Shown here piece after piece: positions 36,627-45,400 of a DNA stretch of 64,000 nucleotides. The translations under genes were made by a program, and so were the position numbers. The notes under the pieces are model-generated. The model was not told the origin of the DNA and made no database searches. It saw nothing but the letters and a program-made list of their open reading frames with translations. Each line of letters begins with the position of its first letter. Within the stretch, counting starts at the first letter, position 1. The DNA is from Wenzhouxiangellaceae bacterium (GTDB taxonomy: Bacteria; Pseudomonadota; Gammaproteobacteria; Xanthomonadales; Wenzhouxiangellaceae): assembly GCA_007695005.1 (NCBI GenBank), contig REEQ01000051.1, positions 16,822 to 80,821 on the forward strand. Reading direction: 5' to 3'.

Positions 36627-37274
36627 ATGCCGGCTGGACCGGAAGCTACAGGCAATCAGCAGCGCCCGCTGCTGGTTGCTCTGACCGGTGGCATCGCTTC
36701 CGGCAAGACCGCGGTTTCCGATCGTCTGGAGAAATTGGGAGCAGTGGTCATTGACACCGACCTGATCGCCAGAGAGGTGGTCGAACCCGGCCAGCCCGGT
36801 CTCGAAGCGTTGGTTGCAGCATTCGGTTCCGAGATTCTCGACGAAGCAGGGAAGCTGAATCGTGGTGAAATGCGCAGACGAATCTTTACGGACGCCGCCA
36901 GCCGCAAGACATTGGAGCAGATCCTGCACCCGCTGATCGTCGATCAGGTAACCGAGCGCATCAATAGTGAGCGAAATGCACCCTATCTGCTGCTGGTCGT
37001 GCCGCTGTTAGTCGAGACAGGCCTGTTCACCGAAAGCGACCGTATCGTGATAGTGGATGTACCGGAAGCAGTGCAGCTGCAAAGATTGACCAATCGAGAC
37101 GGCCTTGCGGCCGAACATGCCGAGCGCATGCTGGCCGCTCAGGCCAGCCGCCGGCAACGGCTGGAGGCAGCTACCGACGTCATCGACAACAGCGGCGACA
37201 TAAAGGCACTGGACGTTCAGGTAAACTTGCTCCACCAACGCCTGCTCGAGGCAGCCAGGGCAAAGTCAACCTGA
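36627..37274 (+). CDS. coaE: Dephospho-CoA kinase
   Basis: 215 aa (E. coli 206). P-loop VALTGGIASGKTAV, then DTDLIAREVVEPGQPGLEAL, HPLIVDQVTERI, PLLVETGL and RMLAAQASRRQRLEAATDVIDNSG, all diagnostic. Final step of CoA synthesis, ATP-dependent 3'-phosphorylation. Convergent with the EF-G paralogue, with one base between stops. It complements coaD elsewhere in the window. Confidence 0.97.
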   Translation: MPAGPEATGNQQRPLLVALTGGIASGKTAVSDRLEKLGAVVIDTDLIAREVVEPGQPGLEALVAAFGSEILDEAGKLNRGEMRRRIFTDAASRKTLEQILHPLIVDQVTERINSERNAPYLLLVVPLLVETGLFTESDRIVIVDVPEAVQLQRLTNRDGLAAEHAERMLAAQASRRQRLEAATDVIDNSGDIKALDVQVNLLHQRLLEAARAKST

Positions 37275-37275
37275 C

Positions 37276-39318
37276 TCAGGCCTCGGCGCCTCGTCGTAGC
37301 TGGAAAGCCTCTACCATCTCTTTCTGCACGGTGACCGGCACCGATTCATAGTGCGAGAAGGTCAGGGTGTAGCGCCCTTCCCCGCCGGTCAGACTTTTCA
37401 GCTCTGTCGGAAACTCGGTCAACACCGACAATGGTACAGCCGCCTGGATGCTGGTCATGCCCCCACGCAGGCTGTCTGTGCCCTGAATTCTGGCCCGCTT
37501 CGCAGCCAGCGTTCCGGTGACGTCACCCATGGCCAGATCCGGCACGGCGACTTCCAACTCCACCACCGGCTCCAGCAGCTGCGGGCCGGCATTGTCTATG
37601 GCGTCGAGAAAGGCCTTGCGACCGGCCAGAACAAAGGCGATTTCCTTCGAGTCGACCGGATGATGCTTGCCGTCATAGACCGTCACTTCGATGTCCTGCA
37701 GCGGGTAGCCCGCGATCGCGCCTTCATCCAGGACTTGACGCACACCTTTTTCGACTGCTGGAATCAGATTGCTGGGAATGGCTCCACCAACCACCTCGCT
37801 CTTGAAGCTGAAGCCTTCGCCCCGCCCCAGCGGACGGACGCGCAGAAACACTTCACCGAACTGACCGGCACCGCCGGTCTGCTTCTTGTGCCGATGATGT
37901 CCTTCGGCGGCGCGGGTAATGGTTTCGCGATAAGCGATTCGCGGCGGACGGGTTTCCACTTCGACGTTATAGCGGCCCTTCATCCGCTCCAGCATGATCC
38001 GCAGGTGCATTTCGCCCAGGCCGCGGATGACGGTTTCGTTCAGTTCCTGGTTGTGCTCGATATGAAAGCAGGGATCCTCCTCGGCCAGGCGGGACAGGGC
38101 ACTGGCCAGCTTCTGCTCCTGACCGCGCGTCTTCGCCTCTACCGCCAGTCCGAACATTGGCTGGGGGAAGTCGATGGGCTTGAGATAGTAATGATCTTCA
38201 TCGTGACAGTCATGCAGGATGGCGTCATAGTGAATGTCGTCAATCTTGGCCAGCGCGCAAATATCCCCGGGGCCAGCCTGTTCGACCTCGATATGCTCCT
38301 TGCCCTGGATTCGGTACAGGTGCGAAACCTTCAAAGCCTTGCGGCCATCGCCGATGAACAGCTGGGTGCCGTTGCTGATCGTGCCCTGATGAACCCGGAA
38401 AATACTCAGCTTGCCGGCATAAGGATCATTGGTGATCTTGAAAACGTGGGCCAGCACGTGGCCTTCCGGATCGGGGCGAGCCTCGACTCGCTCATCATCC
38501 GGTGCCTTGCGAAAAGGGGGCGGATTTCCTTCAGATGGGTTGGGCAATAATCGCTTGCAAAACTTCAGAAACTCTCCGCAGCCGGCACCCGTGCTCGCCG
38601 AAGTAAAACAGATCGGCACCAGGTGCCCCTGACGCAGCGCTTTCTCGAAGGCATCGTGCAAGGCCTCACCCGTCACTTCCTGTCCGTCCAGATAAGCACT
38701 CATCAAGTCCTCATCGACTTCGACCACCTGGTCCAGAATTTCGGTGTGGGCATCAGCCACCGAGAAAATGTCGGTGTCGCCGTCGGTCTTGAAAAAGCAA
38801 TCGCGGACGGTCGTGAAGTTGGCGCTAGGCAGGTTGACCGGCAGACACTGCGGCCCGAACTCCTCTCGGATCTCCCTGACCAGCGCCTTCAGATCGACCC
38901 CCTCCGCATCCATGCGATTGATCACGATGACCCGACAAAGCCTGCGCTGACGCGCACGACGCATCAGGCGCCGGGTTGACATCTCGATACCGTTGACTGC
39001 GTTGATGACGATGACGGCGGTTTCGACAGCGCTCATGGCCGCCAGCGCCTGGCCCCGAAAATCGGGGTCTCCGGGGGTATCGATGAGGTTGATATGTACG
39101 CCTTCGAAAGCCAGCGAAGCAACGGCAGAATTGAGCGAATGCTGGTAGTCGCGTTCCAGCGGATCGAAATCCGACACCGTCGAACCGCGCTCGATCGTGC
39201 CCGGCTCCCCGAGCAAACCCGCCTTGACAAGGAGGCGCTCGAGCAAGCAGGTCTTGCCGGCACCGGCGTGCCCCAACAGGGCGAGGTTGCGAATACTGGA
39301 GATGTCTTTGACTGCCAT
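37276..39318 (-). CDS. Elongation factor G-like GTPase (EF-G paralogue)
   Basis: 680 aa, with the five-domain EF-G plan. G1 GHAGAGKTCLLERLL; G3 DTPGDPDF, where canonical EF-G has DTPGHVDF, so the catalytic His is replaced by Asp; G4 NRMD rather than NKMD. Domain III shows LSRLAEEDPCFHIEHNQELNETVIRGLGEMHLRIMLER, and domain IV includes QTGGAGQFGEVFLRVRPLGRG. It belongs with the FusA2/EF-G2-like proteins that accompany, rather than replace, the main EF-G. Its role could be ribosome splitting, stress translation or regulation; the altered switch suggests slow or absent GTP hydrolysis. It is not next to rpsL/rpsG/tufA, as the canonical gene would be. Confidence 0.88.
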   Translation of the reverse strand: MAVKDISSIRNLALLGHAGAGKTCLLERLLVKAGLLGEPGTIERGSTVSDFDPLERDYQHSLNSAVASLAFEGVHINLIDTPGDPDFRGQALAAMSAVETAVIVINAVNGIEMSTRRLMRRARQRRLCRVIVINRMDAEGVDLKALVREIREEFGPQCLPVNLPSANFTTVRDCFFKTDGDTDIFSVADAHTEILDQVVEVDEDLMSAYLDGQEVTGEALHDAFEKALRQGHLVPICFTSASTGAGCGEFLKFCKRLLPNPSEGNPPPFRKAPDDERVEARPDPEGHVLAHVFKITNDPYAGKLSIFRVHQGTISNGTQLFIGDGRKALKVSHLYRIQGKEHIEVEQAGPGDICALAKIDDIHYDAILHDCHDEDHYYLKPIDFPQPMFGLAVEAKTRGQEQKLASALSRLAEEDPCFHIEHNQELNETVIRGLGEMHLRIMLERMKGRYNVEVETRPPRIAYRETITRAAEGHHRHKKQTGGAGQFGEVFLRVRPLGRGEGFSFKSEVVGGAIPSNLIPAVEKGVRQVLDEGAIAGYPLQDIEVTVYDGKHHPVDSKEIAFVLAGRKAFLDAIDNAGPQLLEPVVELEVAVPDLAMGDVTGTLAAKRARIQGTDSLRGGMTSIQAAVPLSVLTEFPTELKSLTGGEGRYTLTFSHYESVPVTVQKEMVEAFQLRRGAEA

Positions 39319-39478
39319 CGGTGCGCTCCGAGCGAGTTGTTGTTTGGCCCCATCCTAATCCATCAGCCCGGACCCCGGCAAACCGGCTGATGCGGCGGCG
39401 ACAAGTTCAGATTCGGTTCATGGACGGCGCGCTAATCTGATCCCAGGATCGAAGCACAACCCGCATGAGGAAACGACG

Positions 39479-39997
39479 ATGATGTACCGCACCACATTGT
39501 TTGCCGGAACTCTGATGCTTGCCAGCCTGGCCCAGGCCGGTGGTGTCCACTATCACCATGCTCCGGTGGTCAGCGTCCAGGCCATCTATGAGACCGTGCG
39601 CACGCCCGTCGAGCGTGAAGTCTGCTGGGAGGAACAACGCTACCAGCGGGTCGACAACCGCTCGCGCTCGCATACGCCCACCGTCGTAGGCGCCATCATC
39701 GGCGGCGTGATTGGCAATCAGTTTGGCGGCGGCAGCGGCAAGCGCGCCGCGACCGTCGCCGGCGCTGCACTGGGAGGCTCGATCGGCCGGGACGCATCTC
39801 GCCAGTCTCGCGGTCCTGACGAGTACTACCCGGTCCGAGCCGAGCGCTGCACCGTCCAGCGCGAGTTCGTTGAAGAGTCACGCATCAGCGGATACCGGGT
39901 GGCCTATGAATATGGCGGCCAGGTTCACCATACAAGGACGTCGCATCACCCCGGCGATACGATTCGCCTTCGGGTGTCAGCGAGCCCGGCACCGTGA
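39479..39997 (+). CDS. Exported glycine-zipper 2TM protein
   Basis: 172 aa; ATG 39479 (or 39482) with GAGGAA upstream. Signal peptide ending in SLAQA-GG. The middle has a glycine-zipper (VVGAIIGGVIGNQFGGGSGKRAATVAGAALGGSIGRD), as in SlyB/OmpA-like envelope proteins. Cys residues in EREVCWEEQ and ERCTVQREF may form a disulfide, and a C-terminal beta-rich region (YRVAYEYGGQ) follows. An outer-membrane or periplasmic envelope-stability role is inferred from the family. It has its own strong terminator. Confidence 0.85.
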   Translation: MMYRTTLFAGTLMLASLAQAGGVHYHHAPVVSVQAIYETVRTPVEREVCWEEQRYQRVDNRSRSHTPTVVGAIIGGVIGNQFGGGSGKRAATVAGAALGGSIGRDASRQSRGPDEYYPVRAERCTVQREFVEESRISGYRVAYEYGGQVHHTRTSHHPGDTIRLRVSASPAP

Positions 39998-40029
39998 CCA
40001 GCCGCTGATCTCAGCACACACTGCCTGCA

Positions 40030-40055
40030 AACCCCGCCCTCGAGGCGGGGTTTTT
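40030..40055 (+). terminator. Rho-independent terminator after the glycine-zipper gene
   Basis: CCCCGCC-ctcga-GGCGGGG followed by TTTTT, 34 bp after the stop of the glycine-zipper gene. Confidence 0.93.
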
Positions 40056-40110
40056 CTGTGAAGAAACCAGCGTTTGCCGAAGCGATGGCACGGCTCATGC
40101 ATACAAAGAC

Positions 40111-40947
40111 ATGAGACCGATAGAAACAGGCCGCCGCCGCATGAACGAGCAGCACGCAAGCCACCGACGCGACCAGGCTGAGAGCGCCATCAGCGTCAGC
40201 GAACTGAACACGCTGACCAGGTGTGTGCTGGCTCGCATGATGGCGGGTCTGTCGCTGAGCCTGTTCGGCTTTTTCCTGGCCTTGTGCGGCAGCTCCCAGG
40301 CAATCGCAGCGAACCACGCCGGAGGCGTCTGGGCGGTCCCGCTGGGCCTGTTGCTGCTGGTCCTGGTGTTACTGTTATGGATATGGCTTAGAGCCGACAA
40401 GTCGCACACGGACGACAATTCAAGCCCAACAGTGGGACCAAATGGGTCAGATCAGGACGATCCGTCGCCAGCAGGCTGTGAGCACCCGGCTCCCGTCATC
40501 GGCGAAATCGAACTGCACCGCCTGGTCAGCGAACAGATCAGGCGCTGCTCGATCCAGTCGAGCGTGCTGGGCATCATTGGCATCCACTGCGATCGACGCG
40601 GTCAACAAATCATTGATCAGGTCCAGCGCTCGCTGCTCGGCCTTGCCCGGTCTCGCGGCGCCCGACTGCTGCGGCGTCAGGAAGCCGGCCTGCTGGTCCT
40701 TGCGCCCGGACAAAGACCGGAACAGGCGCTGGATCTTGCCGAGGACATTAACCAGGGCCTGATCAGCATGGCCGTCCCGGCCGAGAATGCACCGCTGGGC
40801 ATTACCACTGCAAGCATAGCCCTGGTTCTCGCTCATCCTTCGGCGAGACACTCAGCCTCGAGCCTGCTCGAGGCCGTCGACAAGACACTGGAAACAGCCC
40901 GCAGCCAGGGCGGCAATCGGATTGAAGTGCTGGAACATTACGGCTGA
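40111..40947 (+). CDS. Membrane protein with a degenerate GGDEF-like domain
   Basis: 278 aa (ATG 40111; 40141 is an alternative start). Two hydrophobic segments (about 43-66 and 74-92) come before a polar linker and a cytosolic domain (about 130-278). The end of that domain reads like a GGDEF fold: ITTASIALVLAHPSARHSASSLLEAVDKTLETARSQGGNRIEV matches the SIGVA...ADxALYxAKxxGRN region. Where the GGDEF loop should be it has RRQEAGLLVLAP, so the active site is lost and it cannot be a normal diguanylate cyclase. A sensor or scaffold role is possible. No partner is obvious nearby. Confidence 0.65.
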   Translation: MRPIETGRRRMNEQHASHRRDQAESAISVSELNTLTRCVLARMMAGLSLSLFGFFLALCGSSQAIAANHAGGVWAVPLGLLLLVLVLLLWIWLRADKSHTDDNSSPTVGPNGSDQDDPSPAGCEHPAPVIGEIELHRLVSEQIRRCSIQSSVLGIIGIHCDRRGQQIIDQVQRSLLGLARSRGARLLRRQEAGLLVLAPGQRPEQALDLAEDINQGLISMAVPAENAPLGITTASIALVLAHPSARHSASSLLEAVDKTLETARSQGGNRIEVLEHYG

Positions 40948-40963
40948 GAGGCGAAGGAGCCTT

Positions 40964-41389
40964 TCAGTCTTGGTCCAGCACCATCATCGTCAGCCGTGCA
41001 TCGGCAATCAGGCGGTCATGCTCGTCAAAGACACGAATCGCCCACAGTTGAGTAGTCCGCCCCAGATGAACAGGCTCGGCGCGTGCCCGCACCAGACCAT
41101 CACGCATGCCTCTGAGGTGGTTCACAGACAATGAGGTTCCGACCACTGCCTGTCTTGTCAGATCAACCTGGAGTGCGGCGGCCGCGCTCCCTACCGATTC
41201 AGCGAGGGCAGCCGTAGCGCCGCCATGCAGCAGACCCATGGGCTGGTGAACCCGGGAGTCCACCGGCATCGTTGCTTCGAGAAAATCGACACCGACGTCA
41301 CTGTAGCGAATATCCAGCTGCTCCATCAGCGTCGCCCGACTGCTGGCGTTGAGCTGGTCCAGCACCTGCTGCCGCCTGACGGGGTCCAT
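40964..41389 (-). CDS. PaaI/MenI-like hotdog thioesterase
   Basis: 141 aa. Hotdog thioesterase signature: VHQPMGLLHGGATAALAESVGSAAA (catalytic Glu in the ALAES helix) and GTSLSVNHLRGMRDGLVRARA. It matches YdiI/MenI, which hydrolyses DHNA-CoA and other aromatic acyl-CoAs; whether this organism makes menaquinone is not shown here. Its ATG overlaps the DUF2237 stop by one base (TGATG). Confidence 0.88.
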   Translation of the reverse strand: MDPVRRQQVLDQLNASSRATLMEQLDIRYSDVGVDFLEATMPVDSRVHQPMGLLHGGATAALAESVGSAAAALQVDLTRQAVVGTSLSVNHLRGMRDGLVRARAEPVHLGRTTQLWAIRVFDEHDRLIADARLTMMVLDQD

Positions 41390-41763
41390 CAGTGCGCGCT
41401 TCCGGCCGCATGGGCCTTGAGCTGATCAAGGCTGACGAACTCAAGAACAGCCTCATGGGTAGCCGACAAGACCACCCTGGGCGCGCAACCGGCAGCCAGC
41501 GCCTCGCGCCAGCGCGTTGCACACAAGCACCATCGATCTCCGGCCTTGAGGCCGGGGAATCCGAACATCGGTCGTGGCGTAACCAGGTCGTTGCCACGCT
41601 CGCGGCTGAAGACCAGGAATTCATCACTCATCAGCGCACAAACGGTATGGCTGCCATGATCATCAGCAGAGGTATTGCAGCAACCGTCACGAAAAAATCC
41701 GGTCAGCGGCTGCATGCTGCAGGGCAACAGCGGTTCGCCAAATACGTTTCGGGACGGGGCCAT
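41389..41763 (-). CDS. DUF2237 family protein
   Basis: 124 aa from ATG 41763, which has GAGG at good spacing (41772 is another possible start; the track start at 41835 reads into the upstream peptidase). Hallmarks: NVFGEPLLPCSMQPLTGFFR, DGCCNTSADDHGSHTVCALM, PRPMFGFPGLKAGDRWCLCA and a C-terminal THEAVLEFVSLDQLKAHA. The many conserved Cys and His suggest metal binding, but the role is unknown. Translationally coupled to the thioesterase and 31 bp downstream of the S9 peptidase, so the three may form an operon. Confidence 0.88.
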   Translation of the reverse strand: MAPSRNVFGEPLLPCSMQPLTGFFRDGCCNTSADDHGSHTVCALMSDEFLVFSRERGNDLVTPRPMFGFPGLKAGDRWCLCATRWREALAAGCAPRVVLSATHEAVLEFVSLDQLKAHAAGSAH

Positions 41764-41794
41764 TTCCAACATCCTCAATGCACACCAATCGGGA

Positions 41795-43813
41795 TCAGTA
41801 ACCGTAGTCGAGACGATGGTCCGGCGGATCGCCACCCTCGCCTTTCAGATAATGGTCCATCCAGCGCATAAGCCGCAGGCTGTAATCCCAACGCGTTGCG
41901 GCGCGCTGGTTGCCATGACCTTCACCTCGATACAGTATCAGGCGCACCGGCGGCGGATTTTCCTGCAGACTCAGAAAACGAAACAAGATTCGGGACTGGG
42001 TCGGATCGACCCGGGGATCGGCGTCGCCATGCAGGATCAGTATCGGCGTCTGCGCCCGGTGAGCGAAAAAGATCGGGCTGGCCTGCACGAACAAATCCCA
42101 GTTTTCCCACGGCCAGGTCAGGTAATGGACCAGGTAAAGTTCTTCGGGAATATCAGAGGTACCCAACATGGAAATCTTGTCGGAAATCCCGACATTCATG
42201 ACCGCGGCGGCGAAACGCTCCGAATAATAGGTTGCACCCCAGGCCGAGGCATAGCCACCATAGGAGCCGCCGGTAATGCCGACCCGGTCGGCGTCGACCA
42301 GACCAAGCTCGATCAGGAAATCGACACCGTCGACCAGATCCTTGAACTCCTCCATCGCCGGCCGTCCCTGCGAGGTCAGCGCAAACTCAACGCCGCGACC
42401 GGTGCTGCCACGGTAGTTGGGGAAGAACATGAAGTAGCCTTCTGCGGCAGCATGCTGGGCCGGCAGGTTGTAGCTGGTCAGCCAACCGTTGGAGTAATGC
42501 GCCTCAGGCCCGCCGTGGACGGCCAGGATCAGCGGATACCGCCTGCCCTCCTCGTACTCCAGCGGCCAGAACAGCAGCCCCTCTATTTCCAGACCATCAT
42601 CGGCGGCATAAGTAACGACTTGCTGCCGAGCCAGTCGAACTTCACGCAGCCAGGGGTTGGAATCAGTCAGCCGTTCCGGCTCCAGGTTGCGACCCGACAA
42701 GGCGTAGACCTCGCGCGGATGTTCCGGCGTCGATGCGCCGAACACAATCCGGCCATCCCCGGCCACGCTCAACACTTCAAAGATCAGGCCATCGCGTTGC
42801 ATCAAGGCAACCTGGTTGCGCCCGCGTACATTGATCTGCCCAAGTCTCGCTTCCACACCCTCATAGCTGACAAACACGATCTCGCCAGCTTCGCGCCAGG
42901 CCACGTGCCAGACATGACCGAGCAGATCGGGCAGCAAATTGCGCCATTCGCCGCCGCTCGCCTCAGCGACCATCAGCCGGCCTTCGCGCGTATCGTGAAC
43001 ACTGTCGGTTGCAATGAAGGCTAGGTGCGCACCATCCGGGCTCCACGCCATCTGGCCAAGTTTGCCAGGATTGTCAATCCGGCCCAGTTCACTGCCGCCC
43101 GGGGAGATGATGCGAATGCGCTGAAACATCAGGGTATCGTCTACCAGCTGTCTCGGCGTCACTTTCAGGGCCAGGCGATCACCAGCAGGTGACCACTGCA
43201 CCTCCTGTACCGAGCCCTCCAACTCGATCATGTCCGGCTCGCTGTCAGGCCCACCGTTCAGGTCAAGCATCCACAGCCGACGCGGGCGCCAGTCTTCCTC
43301 GAAGATGATCTGATTGAAACCCATGTCAGCGAGACGACGCGTTTCAGCATCCTGGGGCTCGGTGGCGATCAGTGCGACCCGGCGGCCATCGGGGCTGAAG
43401 CTGTAACCGGCGACGCCAGTTTCCAGACTGGTATGGCGAACTGCTTCGCCCCCTGCGACCGGGATCGTGTAAAGCTGACGCTGTCTGTCATCGCCGCGCC
43501 GGGCCAGAAAGGCAATGGCCGAGCTGTCAGGTGTCCAGCTGATGGCGCCGACATTGACCTGGCCGCTGATGAATGGTCTGCTGTTCCCGCCGGGCCCGAT
43601 CACGTGCAATTCCGTCCAGGCCGGGCCATCATCCTCGCGCGACAGATCCCGCGGCACGGTTCGTGTGTAGGCAATCCGGCGCCCATCGGGGCTGACCTCC
43701 ACCTGACCGACCGAGCGCAGCTTGGCGATCTGTTCAAGACTCATGCCCTGCTCGGCGATAGCCGTGACCGGTAGCAAAAAACTCAGGGCGAGCAGCGAAA
43801 AACGAAAGAACAT
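41795..43813 (-). CDS. Exported S9 family serine peptidase (second copy)
   Basis: 672 aa from ATG 43813, with AAGGAG 8-10 nt upstream; the 66 extra track residues lack coding character. Signal peptide MFFRFSLLALSFLLPVTAIA. A WD-like propeller (VSPDGRRIAYTR, WTPDSSAIAFLAR, FSPDGRRVALIA, WSPDGAHLAFIA) precedes the hydrolase domain with LILAVHGGPEAHYSNGW, GITGGSYGGYASAW (Ser), HGDADPRVDP (Asp) and YRGEGHGNQ (His). Dipeptidyl or acylaminoacyl peptidase class. Quite diverged from the S9 protein at 19.6 kb, so it is an old paralogue. Confidence 0.92.
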   Translation of the reverse strand: MFFRFSLLALSFLLPVTAIAEQGMSLEQIAKLRSVGQVEVSPDGRRIAYTRTVPRDLSREDDGPAWTELHVIGPGGNSRPFISGQVNVGAISWTPDSSAIAFLARRGDDRQRQLYTIPVAGGEAVRHTSLETGVAGYSFSPDGRRVALIATEPQDAETRRLADMGFNQIIFEEDWRPRRLWMLDLNGGPDSEPDMIELEGSVQEVQWSPAGDRLALKVTPRQLVDDTLMFQRIRIISPGGSELGRIDNPGKLGQMAWSPDGAHLAFIATDSVHDTREGRLMVAEASGGEWRNLLPDLLGHVWHVAWREAGEIVFVSYEGVEARLGQINVRGRNQVALMQRDGLIFEVLSVAGDGRIVFGASTPEHPREVYALSGRNLEPERLTDSNPWLREVRLARQQVVTYAADDGLEIEGLLFWPLEYEEGRRYPLILAVHGGPEAHYSNGWLTSYNLPAQHAAAEGYFMFFPNYRGSTGRGVEFALTSQGRPAMEEFKDLVDGVDFLIELGLVDADRVGITGGSYGGYASAWGATYYSERFAAAVMNVGISDKISMLGTSDIPEELYLVHYLTWPWENWDLFVQASPIFFAHRAQTPILILHGDADPRVDPTQSRILFRFLSLQENPPPVRLILYRGEGHGNQRAATRWDYSLRLMRWMDHYLKGEGGDPPDHRLDYGY

Positions 43814-43940
43814 CCCTTGGTCTCCTTGGTGACTGCAGCAGAAATCCAGCCGCGCCGGGCTCTCCTTGCTATCTTGCAAACCGACAAACGCAGGGCTTGC
43901 AGGCCTATGACGCAGCCAATCTGGCCGCGTGCGCGATGGC

Positions 43941-45320
43941 TCACAAAGATAGCAGATTGGCCGGCAGCATCTTGCCCGGGTTGAGGATGCCGTCCGGATC
44001 GAACTGGGCACGAATGACTGACATCATCGACAATTCCGCGGCACTGCGGCTCCAGCCCAGATCATCGCGCTTGAGCAGGCCTACGCCATGTTCGGCCGAA
44101 ATACTGCCGCCATGCTCCTGCACCAACTTGAAAACCTTCGGGCTAAGCGCCTTGCCTGCGCGGTGAAAGTCCTCGATCGACCAGTCCGCCGGTTTGAGCA
44201 CATTCATGTGCAGATTGCCGTCACCGATATGTCCGAACCAGACAACTTCGAAATCCGGGTAGTGACAAGCCACCAGGGCGTCCAGGTCCGACAGAAACTG
44301 CGTTACCCGGCCGATTCTGACCGACAAGTCGTTCTTGTAGGGAACATGCTCGGCCAGGGATTCGCTGATAGCTTCGCGCCAGGCCCACAGCTCGGCGGCC
44401 TGCGCCCCCGACTGGCTCAGGGTACCGTCAGCGATCAGTCCGGACTCGACCAGTTCCTCGAACAAGGCAAGTGCCCTGTCCTGGTTGCCCTGCTCCGGGT
44501 CGTCAAACTCGACAAGTGCGTAGCAGGGGCAGTCCGGGTCCAGCGGAAAAGCCTTGCCGCTGCGCGCACCGACATATCCGGCGGCCGCTCGGTCGAAAAA
44601 CTCGAAAGCCGACAGCTGCAGACCGCGCCGCAGCCGCTCGAACACCGGCATGATCGCTTCCAGGCCGGTAAAGCCCAGCAACAGAACCGACTGCTCGGGC
44701 GGCGGCACGGTCAGTGCCATGGTTGCTTCAGTGATAATGCCCAGCGTGCCCTCGCTGCCAATCATCAAGTGGCGCAGATCCAGCCCGGTATTGTTCTTCA
44801 GCAGGCCGCGATTGAGTTCCAGCACTTCTCCACGCCCGGTAACCACGGTCAGACCATTGACCCAGTTGCGGGTCATGCCGTAACGCAGCACGCGGATACC
44901 ACCGGCATTGGTGGCAATGCTGCCGCCGACCTGGCTTGATCCGGCCGCCGCCCAGTCGACCGGGTAGAACCACCCTGCTTCTGTCGCCAGACGCTGCAAT
45001 TCACCGACCGGCATGCCGGCCTGAACGGTAATGCTGGGTTCTGCCGAGTCCAGCCCCAGCGATTCGCGCATTCGGTCCAGCGACACCACCACCTCCCCGT
45101 GCGCAGCCACGGCGCCGCCCGACAGGCCGGTCCGTCCGCCGCTGGGCACCAGGGCCGTTCGGGTCTGGCGTGCCCAGTGCACCAGTTCAACGACCTCTTG
45201 CGTTGACGTCGGAAATGCTACCGCGCTGGGCGCAGGCGACCAGAATCGGGTCCAGTCGCGGCCATAGTGGGCCAGGGAAGCCGGGTCACTGACGAGCTCA
45301 ATGGGCGGGGATTGTTTCAT
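43941..45320 (-). CDS. FAD-binding oxidoreductase, probable D-2-hydroxyglutarate dehydrogenase
   Basis: 459 aa of the GlcD/D-lactate dehydrogenase-type family. FAD domain (PCMH type): VPSGGRTGLSGGAVAAHGEVVVSLDRM and VGGSIATNAGGIRVLRYG. C-terminal cap has the metal/substrate His cluster: VVWFGHIGDGNLHMNVL and SAEHGVGLLKRDDLGW. Divergent from serA with 80 bp between starts. In Pseudomonas stutzeri D2HGDH removes the D-2-hydroxyglutarate that SerA makes while recycling NADH, and the genes lie together, so that function is the best guess. D-lactate or glycolate dehydrogenase cannot be excluded from sequence alone. Confidence 0.85.
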   Translation of the reverse strand: MKQSPPIELVSDPASLAHYGRDWTRFWSPAPSAVAFPTSTQEVVELVHWARQTRTALVPSGGRTGLSGGAVAAHGEVVVSLDRMRESLGLDSAEPSITVQAGMPVGELQRLATEAGWFYPVDWAAAGSSQVGGSIATNAGGIRVLRYGMTRNWVNGLTVVTGRGEVLELNRGLLKNNTGLDLRHLMIGSEGTLGIITEATMALTVPPPEQSVLLLGFTGLEAIMPVFERLRRGLQLSAFEFFDRAAAGYVGARSGKAFPLDPDCPCYALVEFDDPEQGNQDRALALFEELVESGLIADGTLSQSGAQAAELWAWREAISESLAEHVPYKNDLSVRIGRVTQFLSDLDALVACHYPDFEVVWFGHIGDGNLHMNVLKPADWSIEDFHRAGKALSPKVFKLVQEHGGSISAEHGVGLLKRDDLGWSRSAAELSMMSVIRAQFDPDGILNPGKMLPANLLSL

Positions 45321-45400
45321 GATGCCTTTTCGCTGTTCCAGATCGTTGCATAATGCGGCACTGACTTCGTGATGACGCCTGCAAGGCGCGCGGCCACCCC

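Noticed and set aside
41675-43024. 449-aa plus-strand ORF
   Set aside because: Antisense to the second S9 peptidase, whose propeller and triad motifs are clear.
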